A stretch of DNA of 64,000 bases from assembly GCA_000720805.1 (NCBI GenBank), contig JODI01000020.1, forward strand, positions 80,352 to 144,351, read 5' to 3'. The first letter of the stretch is position 1. The number at the start of each line of letters is the position of its first letter. The stretch comes from Streptomyces violaceoruber (lineage in GTDB: Bacteria; Actinomycetota; Actinomycetes; Streptomycetales; Streptomycetaceae). A program made the position numbers and the translations under genes. Below the pieces are notes generated by a model, which did no database searches, had not been told where the DNA came from, and saw only the letters and a list, made by a program, of their open reading frames with translations. Shown here one piece after another: positions 17,359 through 27,291 of the stretch.

Positions 17359-17697
17359 ATGCCCGCAGGTTCAAGCTCCAAGCGAGAGCGCCAGTACGAG
17401 CACATCAAGGAGAGCGCGCAGGACCGTGGCGAGAGCACGGGGCGCGCCAAGGAGATCGCGGCGCGGACGGTCAACAAGGAACGCGCCCGCTCCGGCGAGT
17501 CGAAGACCGCCAGCCGCAGCTCGACCAAGGACATGTCCTCCAGTAAGCGCGGCGGCCAGCGGTCGGGCAACCGGACGGGTTCCCAGGGCCCGACCCGGGA
17601 CCAGTTGTACAACGAGGCCAAGCAGCGCGGCATCGAAGGCCGTTCGAACATGAACAAGGACCAGTTGCAGCGCGCGCTGAGCCAGAAGAAGGGCTGA
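17359..17697 (+). CDS. Small basic protein with Rho-N/SAP-like C-terminus
   Basis: 112 aa, very hydrophilic and rich in Ser, Arg, Lys and Glu. The N-terminal 70 residues look disordered (SSSKRERQYEHIKESAQ, then KTASRSSTKD). The C-terminal segment TRDQLYNEAKQRGIEGRSNM followed by NKDQLQRAL resembles a Rho N-terminal/SAP-like nucleic-acid-binding motif. Similar Streptomyces proteins are labelled plasmid stabilisation protein. Binding of DNA or RNA is a guess. It follows the beta-propeller gene by 50 bp and may be co-transcribed. Confidence 0.75.
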   Translation: MPAGSSSKRERQYEHIKESAQDRGESTGRAKEIAARTVNKERARSGESKTASRSSTKDMSSSKRGGQRSGNRTGSQGPTRDQLYNEAKQRGIEGRSNMNKDQLQRALSQKKG

Positions 17698-17707
17698 GCC
17701 GCGCGAG

Positions 17708-18004
17708 TCAGCCGAGCGTCTCGCGGTAGTCGTCCAAGGCCGGCCCGGTCTTGGCGGCGGCGAACTCGGTGATGCGGTACGTGCACACGCCGCCGGTCGA
17801 GAAGGGGTCGCCGGCGGCGATCTCCTCGGCCTGCTCACGACCCTCGACGACGGCGAGGATGATCCCGCCGTCGCGGGGGTTCTTGGGCCCGGCGGCGAGG
17901 AAGACGCCCTTCTCGAAGTGCTGGTCCAGCCACGCCATATGGGCGTCCAGCAGGGCGTCGACGGCATCGGGCGGGGCGGTGTGGGTCAGCTCCAGTACGA
18001 ACAT
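17708..18004 (-). CDS. YciI-family protein
   Basis: 98 aa beginning MFVLELTHTAP at the ATG 18004; a GTG two codons upstream is possible. The YciI fold is a small ferredoxin-like alpha/beta barrel with a conserved His-Asp pair, seen here in the LDAHMAWLDQHFEKGVF segment, and the typical AAGPKNPRDGGI and GDPF motifs. Some members are dehalogenase-like or stand-alone domains of unknown activity. It diverges from the endonuclease V gene, with only 50 bp between starts, so the promoters overlap. Confidence 0.85.
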   Translation of the reverse strand: MFVLELTHTAPPDAVDALLDAHMAWLDQHFEKGVFLAAGPKNPRDGGIILAVVEGREQAEEIAAGDPFSTGGVCTYRITEFAAAKTGPALDDYRETLG

Positions 18005-18054
18005 GATCACGAGCCTACGCCGCCCGGCTCACGGGCCGTAGGCTCGTGACCATC

Positions 18055-18744
18055 ATGACGACCGTGCGCATTCCCGCGGGCTGGCCCGCGACCGAGGACG
18101 AAGCCCGCGCCGTGCAGGACGAACTGCGGGGGCGGGTGGTGCTCGACGAGCCGGGCCCGCCGCCCGGCACCGGCCGGGTGACCGGCGTCGACGTGGCCTA
18201 CGACGACGAACGCGACCTCGTCGTGGCCGCGGCCGTCGTCCTGGACGCGGCCGGCCTCGCCGTTGTCGCCGAGGCAACGGCGGTCGGCCGCGTCTCGTTC
18301 CCGTACGTGCCCGGCCTGCTCGCCTTCCGCGAGGTCCCCACGGTCCTCGCCGCCCTCGACGAACTGCCCTGCCCGCCGGGCCTGGTGGTCTGCGACGGCT
18401 ACGGCCTCGCCCACCCGCGCCGCTTCGGCCTCGCCAGCCACCTCGGTGTCCTCACGGGCCTGCCCACGATCGGCGTCGCCAAGAACCCCTTCGCCTTCAC
18501 GTACGACGATCCCGACGCCCCGCGCGGCAGTACGTCCCCCCTGCTCGACGGCACCGAGGAGGTCGGCCGCGCCGTACGTACCCGGGACGGCGTCAAACCG
18601 GTCTTCGTCTCCGTCGGCCACCGCGTGAGCCTCGACAACGCCTGCGCCCACACCCTGGCGCTGACCCCGGCCTACCGCCTGCCCGAGACGACACGACGGG
18701 CGGACGCCCTGTGCCGCGCGGCACTGCGGGAAGCGGCTGCCTAA
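18055..18744 (+). CDS. nfi: Endonuclease V (deoxyinosine 3' endonuclease)
   Basis: 229 aa from ATG 18055; a GTG 9 nt upstream is an alternative. The family motifs are present: GVDVAY with the catalytic Asp near residue 44, SFPYVPGLLAFRE, and VVCDGYGLAHPRRFGLASH with a second metal-binding Asp, then GVAKNPF and PVFVSVGHRVSL. The enzyme nicks DNA one base 3' of deoxyinosine formed by adenine deamination and so starts alternative excision repair. It is a single gene, divergent from the YciI gene. Confidence 0.92.
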   Translation: MTTVRIPAGWPATEDEARAVQDELRGRVVLDEPGPPPGTGRVTGVDVAYDDERDLVVAAAVVLDAAGLAVVAEATAVGRVSFPYVPGLLAFREVPTVLAALDELPCPPGLVVCDGYGLAHPRRFGLASHLGVLTGLPTIGVAKNPFAFTYDDPDAPRGSTSPLLDGTEEVGRAVRTRDGVKPVFVSVGHRVSLDNACAHTLALTPAYRLPETTRRADALCRAALREAAA

Positions 18745-18795
18745 GCGCTCCGCTGGAAGTGCCGGGACAGGTCGTCGATCGGCCGAGGCGCCATC

Positions 18796-18834
18796 GTGGC
18801 TGGTCGCGCAGTTCCCCGCGCCCCTTCAGGGCGC
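18796..18834. repeat. Common Streptomyces intergenic hairpin element
   Basis: The segment contains TGGTCGCGCAGTTCCCCGCG followed by a 6-bp stem (GCGCCC at 18818-18823, complement at 18829-18834). I recognise it as the widespread short Streptomyces intergenic repeat that often lies after genes. Here it lies about 75 bp after endonuclease V and could serve as its terminator. Only one copy was noticed in the window. Confidence 0.6.
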
Positions 18835-18948
18835 TGCCGAACCGCAGCGGACTTCACCCGACCTGCCTGGAGGCGGAGCGGTCTGAGTACGTCGTCTGAG
18901 TACCTGTACGGATGTGGGGCCGTCGTCCTGCTCGGCAGGCTGTGCCCC

Positions 18949-19095
18949 ATGACTTCGCACCGTGCTCACAAGCCCCTCGCCGACCCCGAGCGCCCTGTCG
19001 AGCGTGCCGTGGTGGCCGGGTTGGTCCTCGCCACGCTCGTCGGGCTCGCCTGGATCGTCGGAATGATCTACACGGTCGTGCAGTGGCCGCTGTAG
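18949..19095 (+). CDS. Small single-pass membrane protein
   Basis: 48 aa from ATG 18949. A charged N-terminal part (SHRAHKPLADPERPVERA) precedes one hydrophobic span of about 25 residues (AVVAGLVLATLVGLAWIVG onward) and a short Trp-containing end. It resembles small conserved actinobacterial membrane proteins of unknown function. The gene stands between the intergenic hairpin and the convergent reductase gene. Confidence 0.6.
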   Translation: MTSHRAHKPLADPERPVERAVVAGLVLATLVGLAWIVGMIYTVVQWPL

Positions 19096-19114
19096 GCGCC
19101 GGGCGGCCACCGGG

Positions 19115-20293
19115 TCACCGGCTCGCGGCCACCCGGAACGTGATCCCGGCCCGCCGCAGCCGTTCCGTCAGCGCGTCGCCCATCGCCACCGCCGTGGTGA
19201 CCTGACCGGCGGTCGGCGGCAGGTCGTCGAAGGCCAGGGACAGGGCCCCCTCGGCGAGTATCTTCGCCGTCTCGCCGTACCCGGGGTCGCCGCCCGCCAC
19301 CTCCGTGTACACGCGCCGGCCGCCACCCTCACCGACGAAGCGGACCCTGAACCAGCTCTTGTCGCGCTTCTGCGGGCCGGGACCCTCCCCGGGCTTGACG
19401 CGCTCGGACAACCAGTGCCGCACCGGCGGCAGTTGGGCGGCCGCGACCAGCGCGCCCACGGCCGCGACCCCGCCCACCGCGACCGGCAGACGCCGGACCG
19501 CCGCGTAGTGCCGGTAGCGGAAGTCGGGCCCGTAGCGCTCCAGTGCCTGCGCGGACCGCCGCACGACCTGCGCGTCGATCGTCGGCAGGGGCAGCGCCCA
19601 CGCGCCGGCCTCCGGGGCGAACCGGGGCACACCGGTCGGCGCGGAGACCCGACGGCCCACCAGCCGGGGCTCGTGCCGGCCGCGGTCCCGTGCGGCGGCC
19701 AGCATCTGCCGCCCGCGCGCGAACTGGTTGAGTGCCGAGCCGAACGTGCCGCCCGAGAAGGCAGCGTTCGCCGTCACGAAGCCGTCCACCGTCAGCGGCA
19801 CCCCCTCCGGCAGCCGCAGGACCGTGAAGTACGCCCCCAGGTCGTGCGGCACCGAGTCGAAACCGCACGCGTGCACCAGCCGCGCGCCCGTCTCCCGCGC
19901 GCGTGCGTCGTGCCGGACGTACGTCAGGTCCACGAACTCCGGCTCGCCCGTGAGGTCGACGTAGTCCGTGCCGGTGTCGGCGCAGGCGGCGACGAGTTCC
20001 TCGCCGTAGGTCACATACGGGCCCACGGTCGTGGCCACCACGCGCGCGTGCTCGGCGAGACCGCGCAGCGAGGCCCCGTCGGACACGTCCGCCCGCAGCA
20101 CCCCGATCTCCCCGCCGCCGGGCAGCCGCTCGCGCAGCTTCTCCAGCCTGGGCCCACTGCGGCCGGCGATGGCCCAGCGCAGCCCCTCGGGAGCGTGCTC
20201 GGCGAGGTATTCCGCGGTGAGCGTCCCCACGAAGCCGGTGGCCCCGAAGAGCACGAGGTCGTACGGACGGTCCGCTCTGCTCAGCCTGCTCAT
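19115..20293 (-). CDS. Saccharopine dehydrogenase-like / trans-acting enoyl reductase family
   Basis: 392 aa. The N-terminus YDLVLFGATGFVGTLTAEYL is a Rossmann dinucleotide-binding loop, followed by WAIAGRSGPRLEKL and the family segment GTDYVDLTGEPEF. The best match is the saccharopine-dehydrogenase-like family, which in mycobacteria includes the trans-acting enoyl reductase of phthiocerol synthesis. In Streptomyces it is a conserved oxidoreductase of unknown substrate, probably reducing a lipid or polyketide intermediate with NAD(P)H. One weakly hydrophobic segment near 270-290 (VAVGGVAAVGALVAAAQL) could associate with membrane. Confidence 0.85.
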   Translation of the reverse strand: MSRLSRADRPYDLVLFGATGFVGTLTAEYLAEHAPEGLRWAIAGRSGPRLEKLRERLPGGGEIGVLRADVSDGASLRGLAEHARVVATTVGPYVTYGEELVAACADTGTDYVDLTGEPEFVDLTYVRHDARARETGARLVHACGFDSVPHDLGAYFTVLRLPEGVPLTVDGFVTANAAFSGGTFGSALNQFARGRQMLAAARDRGRHEPRLVGRRVSAPTGVPRFAPEAGAWALPLPTIDAQVVRRSAQALERYGPDFRYRHYAAVRRLPVAVGGVAAVGALVAAAQLPPVRHWLSERVKPGEGPGPQKRDKSWFRVRFVGEGGGRRVYTEVAGGDPGYGETAKILAEGALSLAFDDLPPTAGQVTTAVAMGDALTERLRRAGITFRVAASR

Positions 20294-20386
20294 GACACCT
20301 CTCGGTCTCGCCGCACGCGCCGTTGTCCGTGGCCGAGGCTAGCGTGAGACGTGCGGAGCCCGACGGCGAGGCCGGGAGGCGGGCAG

Positions 20387-20767
20387 GTGGCTGTGGCGAA
20401 GAACGCCCTGAGGACGTGGCAGAAGGCGCGCGAGTTCGCCCTCGGCATGCCCGGCGCCACGGAGGACTTCCCCTGGGGCGAGACGGTCGCCAAGGTCAAC
20501 CGGAAGGTGTTCGTCTTCCTCGGCGTCGACGACGGCAGCCATCCGCTGGGCGTCACGGTGAAGCTCACGGGCGAGGCCGCCCACGCCCACGCGCTGACCT
20601 GCCCCGGCGCCGAACGCGCCGGATACGGCCTGGGCAGGGCCGGCTGGGTGAGCGTCCCGCTGGAACCCCAGGGCGCCCCGGCTGCGGAGCTGGTGTGCGA
20701 CTGGATCGAGGAGAGCTACCGCGCCGTCGCCCCCAAGCGGCTGATAGCGGAGCTCGACGGTCGCTGA
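20387..20767 (+). CDS. MmcQ/YjbR-family protein
   Basis: 126 aa from a GTG at 20387, 7 nt after GGGAGG. The N-terminal MPGATEDFPWGETVAKV and KVFVFLGV segments and the C-terminal IEESYRAVAPKRL motif are diagnostic of the MmcQ/YjbR fold, a double-wing DNA-binding-like domain. The molecular role is unknown. It is transcribed away from the reductase gene. Confidence 0.85.
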   Translation: MAVAKNALRTWQKAREFALGMPGATEDFPWGETVAKVNRKVFVFLGVDDGSHPLGVTVKLTGEAAHAHALTCPGAERAGYGLGRAGWVSVPLEPQGAPAAELVCDWIEESYRAVAPKRLIAELDGR

Positions 20768-20816
20768 CCGGGCCGATACCGGCCACAATGGGCTAAGCGC
20801 TTGCTCGCTCGAGGCC

Positions 20817-20872
20817 TTGTGCCCGGTGCGAGCCGTTCCTAGCATCACTGGTGTTACAGCATTTGTGTCACA
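20817..20872 (+). promoter_or_regulatory. Promoter and inverted repeat before the CaiB/fatty-acid block
   Basis: A -35 TTGTGC (20817-20822) and -10 TAGCAT (20840-20845) are 17 bp apart. An inverted repeat TGTTACA-N7-TGTCACA (20852-20872) lies at the expected start point, 14 nt before the ATG, where a repressor could act. A palindrome AAGCGCTT at 20795-20802 lies just upstream of the -35. The cognate regulator is unknown. Confidence 0.5.
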
Positions 20873-20886
20873 ACCATGGGGGTCGA

Positions 20887-22017
20887 ATGGCAACGACGCC
20901 GGGGCAGGGCCCGCTCAGCGGCGTACGCGTGGTCGAGCTGGCCGGTATCGGGCCCGGCCCGTTCGCCGCCATGCTCCTCGCCGACCTGGGCGCCGACGTC
21001 GTCCGCGTGGACCGGCCCGACGGCCCCGGACTCGCGATCGACCCGGCGTACGACGTCACCAACCGCAACAAGCGCTCGGTGATCATCGACCTCAAGGCGC
21101 CCGACGGCCCGGCCCGCGTCCTCGACCTCGCCGCACACGCCGACATCCTCGTCGAGGGCTACCGACCCGGTGTCGCCGAACGCCTCGGCATCGGCCCCGA
21201 GGCCTGCCACGCCCGCAACCCGAAGCTCGTCTACGGCCGGATGACCGGCTGGGGCCAGGACGGCCCTCTGGCCCCCCGCGCGGGTCACGACATCGCGTAC
21301 ATCGCGCTCACCGGCACCCTCGGCATGATCGGCCCCCCGGACGAACCCCCACCCGCCCCCGCCAACCTCCTCGGGGACTACGCGGGCGGCTCCCTCTACC
21401 TCGTCGTCGGCGTCCTCGCCGCCCTCCACCACGCGCGCGCCACCGGCACCGGCCAGGTCGTCGACGCCGCCATCGTCGACGGCACCGCCCATCTCTCCGC
21501 GATGATCCACGGCATGATGGCCACCGGCGGCTGGCAGGACCGGCGCGGCGCCAACCTCCTCGACGGCGGCTGCCCCTACTACGGCACCTACGAGGCCGCC
21601 GACGGCCGGTACATGGCGGTCGGCGCCCTGGAACCCCGGTTCTACGACACGTTCCTCGCCCTGCTCGGCCTCACGGACTTCGCGGACGCCCGCAAGGACT
21701 GGACCCGCTGGAGCGAGCTGCGCCAGGCGGTCGCCGCCCGCTTCAAGTCCCGCACCCGTGACGAGTGGACGGCCGTCTTCGAGGGCACCGACGCCTGCGT
21801 CGCCCCGGTCCTCTCGCTGAGCGAGGCCCCGCACCACCCGCACCTCTCCGCCCGCGGCACCTTCACCGACCACGACGGCCTCACCCAGCCCGCGCCCGCG
21901 CCCCGCTTCTCGGCGACCCCGACCACCGTCCGCACGGGCCCCGCCCGACCCGGCGCCGACACCGCGGACGTGGCCCGCGACTGGGACGTGCCCGACCTCA
22001 TCGAGGGCCACGAATGA
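20887..22017 (+). CDS. CaiB/BaiF-type CoA-transferase (alpha-methylacyl-CoA racemase-like)
   Basis: 376 aa of the class III CoA-transferase family. LSGVRVVELAGIGPGPFAAM, LLADLGADVVRVD and NRNKRSVIIDLK are family hallmarks. The spacing and the GHDIAYIALTGTLGMIG segment with its Asp are closest to alpha-methylacyl-CoA racemases, which interconvert 2R and 2S branched acyl-CoA so that beta-oxidation can proceed. This fits the downstream genes: a relic acyl-CoA dehydrogenase, a thiolase and a FadB-like protein. It is the first gene of the block. Confidence 0.88.
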   Translation: MATTPGQGPLSGVRVVELAGIGPGPFAAMLLADLGADVVRVDRPDGPGLAIDPAYDVTNRNKRSVIIDLKAPDGPARVLDLAAHADILVEGYRPGVAERLGIGPEACHARNPKLVYGRMTGWGQDGPLAPRAGHDIAYIALTGTLGMIGPPDEPPPAPANLLGDYAGGSLYLVVGVLAALHHARATGTGQVVDAAIVDGTAHLSAMIHGMMATGGWQDRRGANLLDGGCPYYGTYEAADGRYMAVGALEPRFYDTFLALLGLTDFADARKDWTRWSELRQAVAARFKSRTRDEWTAVFEGTDACVAPVLSLSEAPHHPHLSARGTFTDHDGLTQPAPAPRFSATPTTVRTGPARPGADTADVARDWDVPDLIEGHE

Positions 22018-22054
22018 AGACCCACGGTGAAGGGCCACGCATGGAGGGCAAGGC

Positions 22055-22349
22055 ATGAAGCGGCAGATCTTCGCCCCCGGAAACGACACCTTCCGCGAGA
22101 CCGTGCGCGGCTCTCTGGCCGGCGTCTCCCGCCACGCCTGGCGCGCGGCCGGCAAGCAGGGCCCGCTCGGGCTCGCCGTGGACGAGGAGACCGGAGGCGG
22201 CGGCACCCCCGGCTTCCGCCGCGGCGTCGTCCCGGCCGAGGAGTTCACCTGCCGTCGCCCGGGCCTTCACCGTCGGCCGTATCCAGACCGTCTACGGCGG
22301 GACGACCGAGATCATGAAGGAGATCATCGGCCGTTCCCCGCTGGGCTGA
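22055..22349 (+). pseudogene. Acyl-CoA dehydrogenase with large internal deletion
   Basis: Codons from ATG 22055 read as the N-terminus of an acyl-CoA dehydrogenase (MKRQIFAPGNDTFRETVRGS, then WRAAGKQGPLGLAVDEETG, ending at AEEFT). In a different frame from about 22255 comes the C-terminus: AVARAFTVGRIQTVYGGTTE and EIIGRSPLG before the TGA at 22347. About 97 of roughly 380 residues remain, and the FAD- and substrate-binding core is gone. The junction is near 22248-22256. The gene sits between a racemase and a thiolase, exactly where an intact dehydrogenase would be expected. Confidence 0.85.
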
Positions 22350-22372
22350 CCCTCACCCGAAAGGCTTGACCT

Positions 22373-23587
<1,215 letters not shown>

Positions 23588-23606
23588 AACCCCGGCGGAA
23601 TCCGGA

Positions 23607-23690
23607 TCCGAATCCGTAGCCGAATCCCAGGCCGACTCCCGAGCCGATTCCCGAGCCGACTCCCGAGCTGACTCCGGATCCGCATCCGGA
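23607..23690 (+). repeat. 12-bp tandem repeat between thiolase and FadB-like genes
   Basis: About seven units of a 12-bp repeat related to GCCGACTCCCGA fill most of the 132-bp gap. The central four copies are the best conserved, and the outer copies drift to GGATCC-containing variants. Twelve bp is a multiple of three and not far from a helical turn. No gene is encoded here. It may be slipped-strand expansion or a regulatory or RNA element. Confidence 0.8.
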
Positions 23691-23719
23691 CCCAAGAGAC
23701 CTTGTACGGAGACCCTGTC

Positions 23720-25912
23720 ATGACACAGAGCACCACCATCCGCTGGGAACAGGACCGCACCGGCGTCGTCACCCTCGTCCTCGACGACCCGGACCAGTCG
23801 GCGAACACCATGAACCAGGCGTTCCGCGAGTCCCTCGCGGTGATCACCGACCGCCTGGAGGCCGAGAAGGACACCATCCGCGGCGTCATCATCACCTCCG
23901 CCAAGAAGACCTTCTTCGCCGGCGGCGACCTGCGCGAACTCATTCGCGTCACGCCCGAGACCGCCCAGGAGCTGTTCGACGGCGGCATGGCGATGAAGCG
24001 GAACCTGCGCCGCATCGAGACCCTCGGCAAACCGGTCGTCGCCGCGATCAACGGCGCGGCCCTGGGCGGAGGTTACGAGATCGCCCTCGCCTGCCACCAC
24101 CGCATCGCCCTCGACGCCCCCGGCTCCAAGATCGGCTGCCCGGAGGTCACCCTCGGCCTGCTTCCCGGCGGCGGCGGCGTCGTGCGGACCGTACGCCTGC
24201 TCGGCATCGCCGACGCGCTGCTCAAGGTGCTCCTCCAGGGCACCCAGTACAGCCCGCGGCGCGCCCTGGAGAACGGCCTGGTCCACGACGTGGCCGCCAC
24301 CCAGGACGAGTTGCTCGCCAAGGCCCGCGCCTTCATCGAGGCCAACCCCGAGTCGCAGCAGCCCTGGGACAAGCCGGGCTACCGGATCCCCGGCGGTACG
24401 CCCGCCCACCCCAAGTTCGCGGCGAACCTGCCCGCCTTCCCGGCCACGCTGCGCAAGCAGACCAACGGCGCCCCCTACCCGGCCCCGCGCGACATCCTCG
24501 CGGCCGCGGTGGAGGGCTCCCAGGTCGACTTCGAGACCGCACAGGTCATCGAGGCCCGCTACTTCGTGGAGCTGGCCGCCGACCAGACCTCGAAGAACAT
24601 GATCCAGGCGTTCTTCTTCGACCTCCAGGCGGTCAACTCCGGTGCCAACCGCCCCAAGGGCATCGCGCCGCGCCCGGTCCGCAAGGTCGCCGTCCTCGGC
24701 GCCGGCATGATGGGCGCCGGGATCGCCTACTCGTGCGCCCGCGCGGGCATCGACGTCGTCCTCAAGGACGTCTCCCCACAGGCGGCCGTCAAGGGCAAGG
24801 GCTACTCCGAGAAGCTGTGCGCCAAGGCCGTCTCCCGGGGCCGTACCACCCAGGAGAAGGCGGACACGCTGCTGGCCCGCATCACGCCCACGGCCGACCC
24901 CCAGGACCTGGCCGGCTGTGACGCCGTCATCGAGGCCGTCTTCGAGGACACCTCGCTCAAGCACAAGGTGTTCCAGGAGATCCAGCACATCGTCGAGCCG
25001 GACGCGCTGCTGTGCTCCAACACCTCCACGCTGCCGATCACCGCGCTCGCCGAAGGTGTCGAACGCCAGACCGACTTCATCGGACTGCACTTCTTCTCAC
25101 CGGTCGACAAGATGCCCCTCGTCGAGATCATCAAGGGCGAGCGCACCGGCGAGGAGGCGCTGGCGCGCGCCTTCGACCTGGTCCGGCAGATCAGGAAGAC
25201 CCCGATCGTCGTCAACGACTCCCGCGGCTTCTTCACCTCGCGCGTCATCGGTCACTTCATCAACGAGGGCGTGGCGATGGTCGGCGAGGGCATCGAGCCC
25301 GCGTCCATCGAACAGGCGGCGGCCCAGGCGGGCTACCCGGCCAAGGTGCTGTCCCTGATGGACGAGCTCACCCTCACACTCCCACGCAAGATCCGCACCG
25401 AGACGCGGCGGGCCGTCGAGGAGGCGGGCGGCACCTGGGCGGCCCACCCCGCCGACGCCGTCATCGACCGCATGGTCGACGAGTTCGGCCGCACCGGCCG
25501 CAGCGGCGGCGCGGGCTTCTACGAGTACGGCGAGGATGGCAAGCGGGCGGGGCTCTGGCCGGGCCTGCGTGAACACTTCACACGTGAAGGCGCCGAGATC
25601 CCCTTCCGGGACCTGCAGGAACGCATGCTCTTCTCCGAGGCCCTCGACACCGTCAAGCTCCTGGAGGAAGGCGTCCTGACCTCCGTGGCCGACGCCAACA
25701 TCGGCTCCATCTTCGGCATCGGCTTCCCCGGCTGGACCGGCGGCGTCCTGCAGTACATCAACGGCTACGACGGCGGCACCGGGGGAGAGGCCGGCCTCCC
25801 CGCCTTCGTGGCCCGCGCGCGCGAACTGGCAGAGCGGTACGGGGAGCGGTTCACGCCGCCGGCGCTGCTGGTGGAGAAGGCGGAGAAGGGGGAGCGGTTC
25901 CGGGACGCGTGA
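23720..25912 (+). CDS. fadB: FadB-like multifunctional fatty-acid oxidation protein
   Basis: 730 aa. The N-terminal half is an enoyl-CoA hydratase/isomerase (crotonase) domain: [10 protein letters not shown] and [19 protein letters not shown] form the oxyanion hole, and [15 protein letters not shown] carries the catalytic Glu. The C-terminal half is a 3-hydroxyacyl-CoA dehydrogenase with the NAD loop [14 protein letters not shown] near 320, the [17 protein letters not shown] motif and a tandem C-terminal domain. Together with the thiolase it completes a beta-oxidation turn. It is the last gene of the block. Confidence 0.95.
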   Translation: MTQSTTIRWEQDRTGVVTLVLDDPDQSANTMNQAFRESLAVITDRLEAEKDTIRGVIITSAKKTFFAGGDLRELIRVTPETAQELFDGGMAMKRNLRRIETLGKPVVAAINGAALGGGYEIALACHHRIALDAPGSKIGCPEVTLGLLPGGGGVVRTVRLLGIADALLKVLLQGTQYSPRRALENGLVHDVAATQDELLAKARAFIEANPESQQPWDKPGYRIPGGTPAHPKFAANLPAFPATLRKQTNGAPYPAPRDILAAAVEGSQVDFETAQVIEARYFVELAADQTSKNMIQAFFFDLQAVNSGANRPKGIAPRPVRKVAVLGAGMMGAGIAYSCARAGIDVVLKDVSPQAAVKGKGYSEKLCAKAVSRGRTTQEKADTLLARITPTADPQDLAGCDAVIEAVFEDTSLKHKVFQEIQHIVEPDALLCSNTSTLPITALAEGVERQTDFIGLHFFSPVDKMPLVEIIKGERTGEEALARAFDLVRQIRKTPIVVNDSRGFFTSRVIGHFINEGVAMVGEGIEPASIEQAAAQAGYPAKVLSLMDELTLTLPRKIRTETRRAVEEAGGTWAAHPADAVIDRMVDEFGRTGRSGGAGFYEYGEDGKRAGLWPGLREHFTREGAEIPFRDLQERMLFSEALDTVKLLEEGVLTSVADANIGSIFGIGFPGWTGGVLQYINGYDGGTGGEAGLPAFVARARELAERYGERFTPPALLVEKAEKGERFRDA

Positions 25913-26370
25913 GGTGGGCGACGTAAAAGATTCGTGGCCCGCTTGCCGAAACCGGCGACCAACGTGCCGGTTGACTTGAGGGACACGGACAGGTTGCCGT
26001 CCTTGTGGTCGCCCATGGGCCGAGGATCTCGACGACGGACGCTTTCGGCAGTAGAGGTCGTTGGTGTACTCGTGGACGAGGCGAGATGGACTTCGGCGAG
26101 GTGAAGGTACCCCTCCGGTGAGCAGGTCGCCGGCGGATGCGAGTGTTCGTGTTCGGGTAAGGCCGTGCACCGACCCTAGCCGCGGGAGCGGCGCTGGTCC
26201 GTGGCTCGCTGGTTCGACGTCATGACGGCCGGGCGCGACGTCGTCTTCTCACTGGCACTGGCCTGCACACTGGAACTGCCCCTGGCGATGTTGTGCGCTG
26301 CGGCCCCCAGGGGTGGCTTCCGTTCAGGCAGCCATGGTGCAACGGGTCACCGTCGGCTATGAAGGGACCT
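25913..26370. other. Gene-poor, probably degenerate stretch
   Basis: About 460 bp with no convincing ORF. Codon bias breaks down here and the base composition is a little lower in GC than the flanks. Short peptides on either strand (for example VHEYTNDLY on the minus strand) could be remnants, but I could not place them in a family. No hairpin or promoter stands out until the stem at 26371. Confidence 0.5.
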
Positions 26371-26409
26371 CGTCCCGTCCCAGGTGGCTCCGCGCCCTGG
26401 GACGGGACG
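26371..26409 (-). terminator. Strong hairpin after the MerR gene
   Basis: A perfect 13-bp stem (CGTCCCGTCCCAG at 26371-26383 with its complement at 26397-26409) extends to 14 bp with one more G-C pair, with an 11-nt loop. It begins about 29 bp beyond the MerR stop and is the most stable simple hairpin noticed in the window. There is no U-tract. Confidence 0.7.
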
Positions 26410-26437
26410 CAAAGCCGCAGGGCCCCTGGCCGACGGA

Positions 26438-27169
26438 TCACCCTACTTGCGGCCCCGACTCCTTCCCCTTGGCCCCCGCCCCCGTAGCCCACTCCCGAAG
26501 CTCCTCCCTCAGCGACCGCTGGAACGTGGTGAGCAGCGCCTGCACCACCAGCGGATGCATATGCGCCGACAGCGACTTCACCTCCTGCGCATCCCGCTTC
26601 GACACCTCCCCGCGGAACAGCTCCGCCAGTTCGTGGGCCGCCGCCCGCGAGTGCTCGAGGAGGGCCTTCCGGGACGCGAGGATCGCCTCCTGGGACAGCG
26701 GTACGTCGAGCAGTTCGACGCCGAGCCGGAGCAGCCCGAGATCGACGCGGTACACGCCGGCGTCGGCCCGGACCACGTCCATCGCGGCGAGCCGCTCCAC
26801 GTCACTGTCGTCCAGCCGCCGCCCCGCCCGCCGCTCCAGCTCCTTCCGCGTCACCGTCTCCACCACGTCCGGCGCCCACGAGGCCACCACGGCCCGGTGG
26901 ATGGCGAGGTCGTGCGCGCTCAGGCCGGCGGGCAGCCGCTGTACATAACGCTCGATGGCCGCGAGCGTCATGCCCTGCTGCTGCAACTCCTCGATGAGCG
27001 CGAGCCGGGCGAGGTGCTCCCGGCCGTAGTGACCGACCCGCCGGGGACCGAGCACCGGCGGGGGCAGCAGCCCCTTCGTGCCGTAGAAGCGGACGGTGCG
27101 GACCGTGACACCCGCCCGCGCCGCCAACTCGTCGATCGTGAGCGTCGGCTCCTCGGCGTCGGTCGTCAT
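26438..27169 (-). CDS. MerR-family transcriptional regulator
   Basis: 243 aa from ATG 27169. The winged helix-turn-helix is clear: LTIDELAARAGVTVRTVRFY at about 9-28, then GLLPPP and VGHYGREHLARLALIEELQQQ. The long effector part (about 130 residues after the dimer helix) is helical and lacks an evident metal-binding Cys cluster, so a small organic ligand is likelier than a metal. A near-palindrome TCACACC-ATT-GGTGAGA lies about 20 bp upstream of the start (27187-27203) and is a candidate self-operator. Further upstream are six 13-bp repeats. It is divergent from the permease gene. Confidence 0.87.
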   Translation of the reverse strand: MTTDAEEPTLTIDELAARAGVTVRTVRFYGTKGLLPPPVLGPRRVGHYGREHLARLALIEELQQQGMTLAAIERYVQRLPAGLSAHDLAIHRAVVASWAPDVVETVTRKELERRAGRRLDDSDVERLAAMDVVRADAGVYRVDLGLLRLGVELLDVPLSQEAILASRKALLEHSRAAAHELAELFRGEVSKRDAQEVKSLSAHMHPLVVQALLTTFQRSLREELREWATGAGAKGKESGPQVG

Positions 27170-27213
27170 GTGCAGCAGTATCGCTGTCTCACCAATGGTG
27201 TGAAACCTCTGCC

Positions 27214-27291
27214 GTACCACTGTTCCGTACCACTGTTCCGTCCCCGTGTTCCGTACCGGTCTTCCGCACTGGTCTTCCGCATTCGTCTTCC
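27214..27291. repeat. Six 13-bp tandem repeats upstream of MerR gene
   Basis: Six consecutive 13-bp units, related to GTACCACTGTTCC and drifting to GCACTGGTCTTCC, fill 27214-27291. The first two copies are identical. The block lies 45-122 bp before the MerR start, in the divergent region shared with the permease. It is either a protein-binding array or simple repeat expansion. Confidence 0.8.

Noticed and set aside
23607..23690. Tandem repeat considered as a CRISPR array
   Set aside because: Units are contiguous with no unique spacers, are only 12 bp long, and no cas gene is nearby.
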